From NCBI GenBank assembly GCA_903855995.1, contig CAIOAN010000006.1, forward strand, positions 1 through 64,000: a DNA stretch of 64,000 bases, read 5' to 3'. The position numbers and the translations under genes are program-made. Shown one piece after another: positions 9,539-18,162 of this stretch (the stretch's first letter is position 1; each line of letters begins with the position of its first letter). The stretch comes from an uncultured Opitutia bacterium (lineage in GTDB: Bacteria > Verrucomicrobiota > Verrucomicrobiia > Opitutales > UBA953). The notes beneath the pieces were generated by a model that saw nothing but the letters and a program-made list of their open reading frames with translations, had not been told where the DNA came from and made no database searches.

Positions 9539-10885
9539 ATGTCCACCCTCGTCCTCCGCAACGCCGAGATCATCAACGAAGGCGTCCGCCTCCGCGCCGA
9601 CGTCCTCATTCGCGCCGGCCGCATCGAGCGCATCGGCACGATCCCCGCCGGCACGAAGGCCGACCAAGAGTACGACCTGACGGGCAAGCTCCTGCTGCCG
9701 GGCCTCATCGACGACCAGGTGCATTTCCGTGAACCCGGCCTGACGCATAAGGCCTGCATCGCCAGTGAAGCCCGCGCGGCCGTGGCCGGCGGCGTCACGT
9801 CGTTCATGGAGATGCCGAACACGAATCCTCCGGCGACCACGCACGAGGAGCTCGAGAAGAAATACGCCATCGGCGCGGCCACCTCCGTCGCCAACTACTC
9901 CTTCTTCTTCGGCGCGACCAACACCAATCTCGACGCCGTCAAGGCGACCGACCCGCACAAAGTCTGCGGCGTGAAGGTCTTCATGGGATCCTCGACCGGC
10001 GACATGCTCGTCGATGCAGCCGCCACGCTCGAAGGCATCTTCCGCCACTCCCCCACCCTGATCGCGACCCACTGCGAGGACACCCCGCGCATCAAGATTG
10101 CCGAAGCCGCCGCCAAGGCCAAGTGGGGCGAAGACGTCCCGGCTGGTGAACACCCTCACATCCGCGACGCCGAGGCCTGCTACGCTTCGTCGTCGATGGC
10201 CGCCGAACTGGCCAAGCGCCACGACGCCCGCCTGCACATCCTGCACATCACGACCGCCAAGGAACTTTCGCTCTTCAGCGCCGCACCCCTGAAGGGCAAG
10301 CGACTGACCGCCGAAGCCTGCGTGCATCATCTCTGGTTCGCCGAAGAAGATTACGCGCGACTGGGGCATCAGATCAAATGCAACCCCGCCATCAAGTCGT
10401 CCGCTGATCGCGCTGCCGTGCGCGCCGCCGTGGCCGCTGGCCTCATCGACGTCATCGCGACCGACCACGCCCCGCACACACGCGAAGAGAAAGCCCAGAC
10501 CTACTTCAAGGCGCCTTCAGGTCTGCCGCTCGTGCAACACTCCCTCCAGGTGCTGCTCGACCTCGTCCAACAGGGCGTCTTCACGCTCGAGACCGCGGTG
10601 GAACGCGCCTGCCACGCCCCGGCGATTCTCTTCGGCATCGAACAGCGCGGCTTTATCCGCGAAGGGTACTGGGCCGACCTCGTGGTCGTGGACCCAAAGA
10701 AATCATACACGGTGAAGGCAGAGAATATCCTCTATCAGTGCGGCTGGTCGCCGCTCGCCGGTCACACCTTCGGCAGCAGCATCGAACGCACGTTCATCAA
10801 CGGCGTCTGCGTCTTCGAGAACGGCCAGATTCGCGCCGACGCCCCGAAGGGAATGAGGCTGAGTTTCAACGGCAATAGCCGTTGA
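9539..10885 (+). CDS. pyrC: Dihydroorotase (class I, Bacteroidetes-like type)
   Basis: Closes carbamoyl-aspartate to dihydroorotate in pyrimidine synthesis. A 448-residue amidohydrolase-superfamily protein. The N-terminal composite domain leads to LLPGLIDDQVHFREPG, then EMPNTNPPAT, the lysine in GVKVFMGSSTGD (carboxylated metal-bridging Lys), HCED, HILHITT and ATDHAPHT with the catalytic Asp. The first His of the usual HxH metal motif is Gln here (DQVH), which I recall from some Bacteroidetes enzymes. An ATG four codons upstream (9527) is possible, but MSTLVLRNAEI fits the family better. Confidence 0.85.
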   Translation: MSTLVLRNAEIINEGVRLRADVLIRAGRIERIGTIPAGTKADQEYDLTGKLLLPGLIDDQVHFREPGLTHKACIASEARAAVAGGVTSFMEMPNTNPPATTHEELEKKYAIGAATSVANYSFFFGATNTNLDAVKATDPHKVCGVKVFMGSSTGDMLVDAAATLEGIFRHSPTLIATHCEDTPRIKIAEAAAKAKWGEDVPAGEHPHIRDAEACYASSSMAAELAKRHDARLHILHITTAKELSLFSAAPLKGKRLTAEACVHHLWFAEEDYARLGHQIKCNPAIKSSADRAAVRAAVAAGLIDVIATDHAPHTREEKAQTYFKAPSGLPLVQHSLQVLLDLVQQGVFTLETAVERACHAPAILFGIEQRGFIREGYWADLVVVDPKKSYTVKAENILYQCGWSPLAGHTFGSSIERTFINGVCVFENGQIRADAPKGMRLSFNGNSR

Positions 10886-11090
10886 AGAGCAAAACGGATG
10901 GCGGAGTCGATGGCGGATGACAGATGACAGAGAGAATCAACGGGTTAATCAGTAGTAGGCTTAGAAACAGGCCACCACCTCAACCCGTCCGCCCTCCATC
11001 ATCTGTCATCGATTCAGTCATCTGCACTCGATTCAGTCATCGACTCCTTCCCCTTGCCACCCTCCCGACCTGCCCCCTACTTTTCCGACC
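10886..11090. other. Intergenic region with interrupted palindrome
   Basis: No gene is supported. The left arm (about 10900-10932, ggagtcgatg...atgacagatga) matches the complement of the right arm (10998-11047). The right arm holds two direct copies of tcgattcagtcat (11009-11021 and 11028-11040). The right arm's complement also matches 6244-6278. Confidence 0.6.
11006..11047. repeat. Dispersed repeat, partner of 6244-6278
   Basis: The reverse complement reads ggagtcgatgactgaatcgag and later ctgaatcgatga. Segment 6244-6278 reads ggagtcgatgactgcatcgag and later ctgaatcgatga. The internal 13-mer tcgattcagtcat is repeated with a 19-base period. Confidence 0.7.
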
Positions 11091-12233
11091 GTGTTCACCC
11101 TGCTTAAAACCGATACGACGACGGCGGCCCGCCTCGGCGTCCTAAAGACCCCTCACGGGGAAGTCCGCACGCCAGTCTTCATGCCGGTGGGCACCCAGGC
11201 CACAGTGAAGGGCCTCTCGCCTCAGCAGGTCGCCGAGACGGGCGCCCAGATTCTACTCAGCAACACCTACCACCTGAACCTCCGCCCGGGCCGCGAGATC
11301 GTGCGCGCCGCCGGCGGTCTCCATAAGTTCATGCACTGGGACAAGCCGATTCTGACCGATAGCGGAGGCTTCCAAGTCTTCTCGCTGGCGAAGCTCCGCA
11401 CCATCACCGACGAGGGCATCCATTTCAGTTCCCACCTCGACGGCAACAAGCTGTTCCTCGACGTAAAAGACTGCTTCGACATCCAGGATGCGCTGGGCTC
11501 GGACATCGCCATGGTGCTCGACGAGTGTCCGCCCTACCCCTGCGAGCGCGCCGCATGCGAAGTCGCCGTCAACCGCTCCATCCGCTGGGCCAAGGAGATG
11601 CTCCAGCTGGCCAAGGACAGCGGCTTCCTCGCGTCGGGCCGTCACCTCTTCTGCATCAACCAAGGCTCGGTCTACGACGACCTCCGCATCCGCTGCGCCG
11701 AGGAGCTCGGCGGACTTGATTTCCCCGGCCACGCCATCGGCGGCGTCAGCGTCGGCGAACCCGAAGAGCACATGCTCCATCAGGTCGGCCTCGTCGCGCC
11801 GCTGCTGCCAAAGAACAAGCCCCGCTACGTCATGGGCGTCGGCACCCCGCCCCAACTCCTCCGCATGGTCGCGCTGGGCGCCGATATGTTCGACTGCACG
11901 ATGCCGACCCGCATCGGTCGCCACGGTGGCGCGTTCACGCCCGATGGCCCAATCAGCGTCAAGCACCTGCGCTATCGCGATGATCACCGTCCGCTCGTGG
12001 AAGGCATGGATAATTACACTTGCCGTCATTTCTCCCGGGCTTACCTGCGACACCTGCATCACGCGGGCGAACAGCTCGGCGGCACGTTGCTCGCGCTGCA
12101 CAATATCCACTTCCTGCAAGACCTCATGGCCCAGGCCCATGTGCATATCGCCGCAGGCGACTTCGCTTCCTGGTCCCAAGCTTGGTGCGAACGTTACGAA
12201 GCCGGCGCGAAGGACGAGATTCCCGCGGACTGA
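11091..12233 (+). CDS. tgt: Queuine/preQ1 tRNA-ribosyltransferase Tgt
   Basis: Exchanges guanine-34 of GUN-anticodon tRNAs for the queuosine precursor. A 380-residue TIM-barrel enzyme of normal length. Catalytic features are present: TDSGGFQVFSLAK (general base region), INQGSVYDDLR, GGVSVGEPE and MFDCTMPTRIGRHG (nucleophile Asp in FDC). The zinc site is degraded. Where the family has CxCxxC before SRAYL, this protein reads MDNYTC, keeping only the third Cys and the later His (LALHN). The start is GTG at 11091. Confidence 0.93.
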   Translation: MFTLLKTDTTTAARLGVLKTPHGEVRTPVFMPVGTQATVKGLSPQQVAETGAQILLSNTYHLNLRPGREIVRAAGGLHKFMHWDKPILTDSGGFQVFSLAKLRTITDEGIHFSSHLDGNKLFLDVKDCFDIQDALGSDIAMVLDECPPYPCERAACEVAVNRSIRWAKEMLQLAKDSGFLASGRHLFCINQGSVYDDLRIRCAEELGGLDFPGHAIGGVSVGEPEEHMLHQVGLVAPLLPKNKPRYVMGVGTPPQLLRMVALGADMFDCTMPTRIGRHGGAFTPDGPISVKHLRYRDDHRPLVEGMDNYTCRHFSRAYLRHLHHAGEQLGGTLLALHNIHFLQDLMAQAHVHIAAGDFASWSQAWCERYEAGAKDEIPAD

Positions 12234-12250
12234 AGGCAGTCACTCCCAAG

Positions 12251-12330
12251 CAAGGGGAGACCGGAAGCCGGGAGGTTTGCTGCGGGCATTTAATAACCCA
12301 GCCAATCATCCGGTCTCTGGTCTCCCCTTG
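12251..12330. repeat. 80-base inverted repeat
   Basis: Outer arms are perfect over 12 bases: caaggggagacc (12251-12262) with ggtctccccttg (12319-12330). The interior 13-mer agccaatcatccg (12300-12312) is the exact complement of 7164-7176 after serB. The left arm and its continuation (gctgcgggca) also resemble the complement of 7345-7382, so the two gaps share a repeat family. Confidence 0.75.
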
Positions 12331-12350
12331 AGTTTGGATTCCTGCATCGA

Positions 12351-12444
12351 GGTAGGGTTGAGCGCCTCGCTCAACCGCGGCTGACCAAGGGTGGTCAGCC
12401 CTACCCAACGCACACGATGTCGTGACGCGGTCCCGACCCTACCT
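12351..12444. repeat. 94-bp palindromic intergenic element, copy B
   Basis: Same framework as 3307-3400: GGTAGGG, hairpin 1, hairpin 2, CCCTACC, an 11-base spacer, then the identical 28-base tail (12417-12444). Here hairpin 1 has stem GGTTGAGC/GCTCAACC (12356-12376) and hairpin 2 has stem GGCTGACC/GGTCAGCC (12379-12400), the reverse of copy A. The first loop, gcctc, is the same in both copies. Confidence 0.85.
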
Positions 12445-12518
12445 CGAGACAAGCACGAGACGCCTTGCCCACATGCCAGCGTGTCAACTTGCCCCCTCGC
12501 GAAGGTTTAGCCTTCGCG

Positions 12519-12887
12519 CTAAAGCGAGAAACTCTCCCCGCAGGAGCAGCTGGCCTTGGCGTTGGGATTCGAGAATTTGAAGCCGCCCCCGATCATCTTA
12601 TCGGAATAATCCAGGTGGGTGCCGCGGAGGTAGAGGGCCGATTTCGGATCAACGATAACCTCGACCCCTTCGGTGCGGACCAGGATATCGGCCGGTTTGG
12701 CCTCACCCGTAAAACGCATTTTATAAGAAAGCCCGTTGCAGCCCCCGCCCGAGATTGCCACGCGCAGGAAGTTACCCTGCGCCTCCCGTATTGCCAGGGC
12801 GCGCACCTTGACACCCGCCGGCGCCGTGAGGCGGATCAGGCGCTCATCGGCCACGCGAGGGCCGGAGGGCGAGGGGGCGATTTCCAT
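12519..12887 (-). CDS. Iron-sulfur cluster carrier of the IscA/ErpA/HesB family
   Basis: A 122-residue A-type carrier that delivers Fe-S clusters to target proteins. All three cluster cysteines of the family are present: one in GGGCNGLSYKM and the CxC near the C-terminus (ASCSCGESFSL). It could be ErpA-, IscA- or SufA-like; no isc or suf genes are near, so the subtype is open. The N-terminal 15 residues are a non-conserved extension. It is convergent with tgt. Confidence 0.9.
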   Translation of the reverse strand: MEIAPSPSGPRVADERLIRLTAPAGVKVRALAIREAQGNFLRVAISGGGCNGLSYKMRFTGEAKPADILVRTEGVEVIVDPKSALYLRGTHLDYSDKMIGGGFKFSNPNAKASCSCGESFSL

Positions 12888-13008
12888 CCGGTCACAATCA
12901 GCGGACCGGGAGGAAAGACAAGTAACCTTGGCTTAATCCGCCTAAGTCCCGCCCAAATCAGGCTTGCCCGCCCCCGTCGGCAAAGCCATTTACATAGCCC
13001 CGGGATAC

Positions 13009-13085
13009 GGTCGCGTAGCTCAGTTGGTTAGAGCGCAGCATTCACATTGCTGAAGTCACAGGTTCAAGTCCTGTCGCGACCACCA
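13009..13085 (+). tRNA. tRNA-Val (anticodon CAC)
   Basis: A complete cloverleaf. Acceptor GGTCGCG (13009-13015) pairs with CGCGACC (13075-13081). The D stem is GCTC/GAGC. The anticodon stem is CAGCA/TGCTG with loop TTCACAT, anticodon CAC at 13043-13045. The T arm is ACAGG-TTCAAGT-CCTGT. A discriminator A is followed by an encoded CCA (13083-13085). It reads the valine codon GTG. The flanks CCCGGGAT (12999-13006) and ATCCCGGG (13085-13092) are complementary and could extend the acceptor stem in the precursor. Confidence 0.97.
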
Positions 13086-13134
13086 TCCCGGGATTCCTCG
13101 CCGTGGCCACCGCTGGAACGGTCTTTTATTAGTA

Positions 13135-13160
13135 TATAATATTACAGCCTGAATTGTAAT
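13135..13160 (+). promoter_or_regulatory. Candidate -10 box with adjacent operator-like dyad
   Basis: In an AT-rich patch unlike its surroundings there is a perfect TATAAT (13135-13140). It is directly followed by ATTACA-N8-TGTAAT (13141-13160), a perfect 6-bp dyad where transcription would start. No good -35 is seen at the right distance. If real, it would drive the gene at 13268 with a leader of about 120 bases. Confidence 0.35.
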
Positions 13161-13267
13161 TAGATGTTCACAGCGAACTGTCGCCTAAATAGAAAAGTGC
13201 CCTTGGCTACTTGCCGGTACCTGCGGCTTGAGCAGCCCCTCCCCTTTCACCCGATCCTTTCTGCCCC

Positions 13268-13621
13268 ATGTCCGAGCCAACGCCCGCGAAACTCCCTGAA
13301 GAACTCTGCGCCCTGATCGAGCACCTCCGCCTGCTCCAAGAAAAACGCGGCAACTGCCCGATGAACGCGCGGGCCGCGCTCTGGCTTCGGCTCGGGGGCG
13401 ACAGCCTGGACATCAGCCCTTCCAATTTCCACGCGGCCCTGGCCGAGGCACTCACGAACGCTGGTCTGGTTTCAAAGGATAAGACCGAGAACGTGACCGC
13501 CTTGCTCTACTGCCTCGGCGTGACCAATTCGAATAACCTCTTTCAGAAGGTCCATCAGGGGAAACTCATCCCGTACGGCATCGGCAAGAACGGCCGCCGC
13601 AACGCCAAGGGTAAGAAGTGA
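13268..13621 (+). CDS. Hypothetical protein, 117 residues
   Basis: I do not recognise this protein. It is soluble, with no signal peptide. The first 45 residues look helical, the centre is AALAEALTNAGLVSKDKTENVTALLYCLGV, and the tail is very basic (KNGRRNAKGKK), which would suit nucleic-acid binding. It is convergent with priA, 10 bases apart. The start ATG follows the CCCC motif seen before many genes here. Confidence 0.5.
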   Translation: MSEPTPAKLPEELCALIEHLRLLQEKRGNCPMNARAALWLRLGGDSLDISPSNFHAALAEALTNAGLVSKDKTENVTALLYCLGVTNSNNLFQKVHQGKLIPYGIGKNGRRNAKGKK

Positions 13622-13631
13622 GCGAGGCGCT

Positions 13632-15890
13632 CTAGGCGCAGTCCTGAGCGTCGACGTCGATCACGTCGATGACCTCGTCATCGCCGAGAATCTTCGCCCG
13701 CAGGGGGAGTAACACCGCGAGAAGCGACTTCACGCCGGTGACGAGATACCAGATATGCACGCGGTGCTGGTCCTGCACTTTTTCGAAGGGACACGGGGCC
13801 GGGCCGCGGATTTCGCAAAGGCCGGGGTGCAGGCGTTCCAGTTCCTTGACCCAGGCGTCGGCGACGAAGTTGACTTTCTCGACGTTGCGGCCGCGGAAGA
13901 CGTGGCGGATCAGATGGCGCTCCGGCGGATAACCGAACTCGGCACGCTTCGCCAACTCGGCCGCGGCGAAGCCATGGAAGTCGAGTCGCTTGGCGAATTG
14001 AATCGGATCCGAGGCCGGCTGAAAGCTCTGCACCACGACCACGCCCTCGAGCTCACCGCGGCCCGCGCGGCCGGCGACTTGGGTGAGCAATTGGAACGTA
14101 CGTTCGGCGGCACGAAAGTCTGGCAACTGCAGGGAAAGGTCGGCGTCGATGATGCCGACCAGCGTCACGCGCGGGAAGTCGAGGCCCTTGGCAATCATCT
14201 GCGTGCCGAGGAGCATATCATATTTACCCGCCCTAAAATCCGAGAGGACCTTTCGGAAGAGGTCCTTCTTGCCCATGGTGTCCGCGTCGATACGCGCCAC
14301 GCGGGCGCGCGGGAAGAGTTGGGCGATGGTCTCCTCGACCTTCTGGGTGCCGTAGCCCTTCCAGCGGACCTTGGGAGAGCGGCAGCTCGGGCAGAGCACC
14401 GGGGCGCGCTCCTGGTGGTTGCACAGGTGGCAACGGGCGGTATCGTCGGTCCGGTGCAACGTGAGTGAGACGCTGCACCGCTTGCACTGCACGGCCTCGC
14501 CGCAATCCGGACAGACCAGCGAGCGCGAATGCCCGCGGCGATTCAGGAATAAAATGGACTGCTCGCGGCGATTCAGCCGCTCCCGAATACCATCGGTCAA
14601 TTCCCGTGAGAGGATATGCTGGCCCTTCGAGTGCAGGATTTCGCGCCGCATGTCCACGATGCGGAAGGCTGGCATCGGGCGGTCATCCACGCGCTTCGCC
14701 ATCACATCGAGCACATAGCGGCCCGAGGTCGCGTTCTTCCAGGTCTCCAGCGACGGCGTCGCTGAACCCAGCACGCAGGCCGCGCCGAGGATGGAGGCGC
14801 GCATCACGGCCACATCGCGACCGTGATACATCGGGGTCTCCCCCTGCTTGAAGGAAGGCTCATGCTCCTCGTCGACCACGATGAGGCGCAGATTCGGCAG
14901 CGGAGCGAAGACCGCCGAACGGGCGCCGACCACCACCCTCGCCTGCCCCAAGGACATCGCCATCCAGGCGTCGAAACGCTCGCCAGCGGAAAGATGACTA
15001 TGCCAGACGACCACCTTGGCGCCCAGGTCGGCGAGGCGGGAACGGAGACGTCCGACCGTCTGCGGAGTGAGCGCGACTTCCGGCACCAGAAAAATTGCTG
15101 AGCCGCCTTCGGCCACGACCTTGCGGATCAGCGCGACATAGACCTCGGTCTTGCCCGAGCCGGTGACACCGTGCAGCAGGTGCGCGCGGAAAGCCTTCGC
15201 GTCCAAGGTCTGCGTGACGGACGTCACCGCGGCCACCTGCTCAGGGTTCAGCACATGCCCCGCCGCGGCGACCGTCTCGCCTTCGGCGTAGGGATCATTG
15301 TAGGCCACGCGCCAGAGCACGCTGGCATCCTCCTTGACCGCCCCCGACTTGATGAGGGCGTCGACGGCCTGCTGGGCGACGCCGAGGCCCTCGACCATCT
15401 TGGCGCGATCAGCGGGCTCCTTCTGTCCGGCGAGATAATCGATGACCTGCGCCTGGCGCGGGGCTTTTTTGCGGAGTTTCTCCAGGGCCTCGGCGGCGGG
15501 CGGTGCGACTAAAGTGAGCAGCCGGCGAAGCACCGGGCGCACACCCTTGCGCACGGCGGCCGGCAGCACCGTCTCCAGCACGGAATTCAATCCGCAACCG
15601 TAGTAACTAGCCATCCATTCGGCGAGTTTGCAGCAATCCGGCGTCATCACCGGCTGTTCGTGTTCCAGCGTGATAATACTGCGGAGCTTGGCGGCGGGCG
15701 GCGCCTCGGCCGGGTATTTCCAAACCACGCCGATGCTCGTGCGGCCGCCGAGCGGCACGCGGACCAACTGCCCGACCTGCAGGATTTCCTTCAGGGCCGC
15801 CGGCACAGAATACGAGTAGGCCCGGGCCCCGCCGTCGAACGGGACCACCTCGGCGACGCCGGGTTCAATTTCACCGAAGAGATCGGGCAC
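13632..15890 (-). CDS. priA: Primosomal protein N' (replication restart helicase PriA)
   Basis: A superfamily-2 3'-5' DNA helicase that reloads the replisome at stalled forks. It is 752 residues, normal length. The N-terminal fork-binding domain is followed by Walker A GVTGSGKTEVY, the DEEH box (VVDEEHEPSFKQ), GSATPSLE and a complete eight-cysteine zinc region (CPDC, CKRC, CHLC, CPSC) with the typical RRGHSR before it. The C-terminal helicase motifs GTQMIAKGLDFPRVTLVGI and QVAGRAGRG are intact. The start is GTG (15890). The full zinc region contrasts with LigA and Tgt in this window. Confidence 0.95.
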   Translation of the reverse strand: MPDLFGEIEPGVAEVVPFDGGARAYSYSVPAALKEILQVGQLVRVPLGGRTSIGVVWKYPAEAPPAAKLRSIITLEHEQPVMTPDCCKLAEWMASYYGCGLNSVLETVLPAAVRKGVRPVLRRLLTLVAPPAAEALEKLRKKAPRQAQVIDYLAGQKEPADRAKMVEGLGVAQQAVDALIKSGAVKEDASVLWRVAYNDPYAEGETVAAAGHVLNPEQVAAVTSVTQTLDAKAFRAHLLHGVTGSGKTEVYVALIRKVVAEGGSAIFLVPEVALTPQTVGRLRSRLADLGAKVVVWHSHLSAGERFDAWMAMSLGQARVVVGARSAVFAPLPNLRLIVVDEEHEPSFKQGETPMYHGRDVAVMRASILGAACVLGSATPSLETWKNATSGRYVLDVMAKRVDDRPMPAFRIVDMRREILHSKGQHILSRELTDGIRERLNRREQSILFLNRRGHSRSLVCPDCGEAVQCKRCSVSLTLHRTDDTARCHLCNHQERAPVLCPSCRSPKVRWKGYGTQKVEETIAQLFPRARVARIDADTMGKKDLFRKVLSDFRAGKYDMLLGTQMIAKGLDFPRVTLVGIIDADLSLQLPDFRAAERTFQLLTQVAGRAGRGELEGVVVVQSFQPASDPIQFAKRLDFHGFAAAELAKRAEFGYPPERHLIRHVFRGRNVEKVNFVADAWVKELERLHPGLCEIRGPAPCPFEKVQDQHRVHIWYLVTGVKSLLAVLLPLRAKILGDDEVIDVIDVDAQDCA

Positions 15891-15958
15891 AGGACAGAGG
15901 TTCGCCTAACGCGGACAGGGTTTCAAGCGAGGGATGCCGGCAGGGGGAGAAATCCCGC

Positions 15959-16656
15959 TCAAGCATGCACATCCGACACCGGGACACCCGAATGGGCGGC
16001 GATCCGGGCGCACATGAGCGCCCAGAAGCAGCCGATGCAGTTGGCCACGACCAACTGCAGGTCCGTGGGCATGCTGTAAAAAATAAGAGTCCCCGGGAAC
16101 CAGACGAAGTAGTTCGTCAGCAAGTTCGGCAGTACCAGTCGGCGATACCAACCCGGACCCATCGCCGCACGCAGGCGAGCCGTATCCCAGCCGCAGTCCT
16201 TCCAGAGATGCGAGATGGCATTAAACGGCGCGCCGATGAAGACTGTGAAACCGGCCATGTCGACGAACACCTTCAGTAGCACGGTGGAGAGATGGGCTTC
16301 ACTGCCGAACCAATCTGCCTGGAGGTGATAGAAGCAAGTAATCAGCATGCCCATCGAACCCCACCAGACCATGCTGTGGAGGAGGTCGCCGAGCGGGTGC
16401 GCCGGACGCAGGCCCGGGAATACCATGCGGAAAATCCACGGGATGAGTCCCGAGGTGATCGCCGTGCAGATCGCAGCGAAGGCAAGCGGGTGGGCCTTGT
16501 TGACGACACCGATACGATTCAGCACCGTGGCGACGGCAGGAACGTTGTAATAGGCGACGACCAGTCCGGCGGCGGCCAGCATGATGATGGCCAGCGGGAG
16601 GGCATTATCGCGGGCGGCCTTGATGCCGGCGGCCAGCGGCGAGGCGGAGGAATCTC

Positions 16657-16660
<4 letters not shown>
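15959..16660 (-). CDS. Polytopic membrane protein (weakly Mpv17/PMP22-like)
   Basis: A 233-residue protein with four or five hydrophobic helices. The order (helix near 22-40, 60-80, 92-112, 130-150, then WYRRLVLPNLLTNYFVWFPGTLIFYSMP and a last helix) vaguely recalls the Mpv17/PMP22 family, whose C-terminus has a WP...NF..VP motif. The resemblance is weak, so function is open. Its start overlaps the gatB stop by 4 bases (ATGA), so it is translated as the last member of the pheS-pheT-gatCAB string. Confidence 0.6.

Positions 16661-18158
<1,498 letters not shown>

Positions 18159-18162
<4 letters not shown>

Larger units (their letters stand above)
12234..12518. other. Repeat-rich intergenic region between tgt and iscA-like gene
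   Basis: No gene is supported. In order it holds an 80-base inverted repeat (12251-12330), the 94-bp stem-swapped element copy B (12351-12444), and an 8-bp perfect hairpin (CGCGAAGG/CCTTCGCG, 12498-12518) directly at the end of the convergent minus-strand gene. None has a T-run of the length expected for an intrinsic terminator. Confidence 0.7.

Noticed and set aside
9491-10477. Open frame antisense to pyrC
   Set aside because: Fully covered by a conserved gene; Gly/Val/Arg-rich shadow.
12498-12518. Intrinsic terminator of the IscA-like gene
   Set aside because: The 8-bp hairpin is perfect, but neither strand has a T-run after it; I list it only as part of the repeat region.
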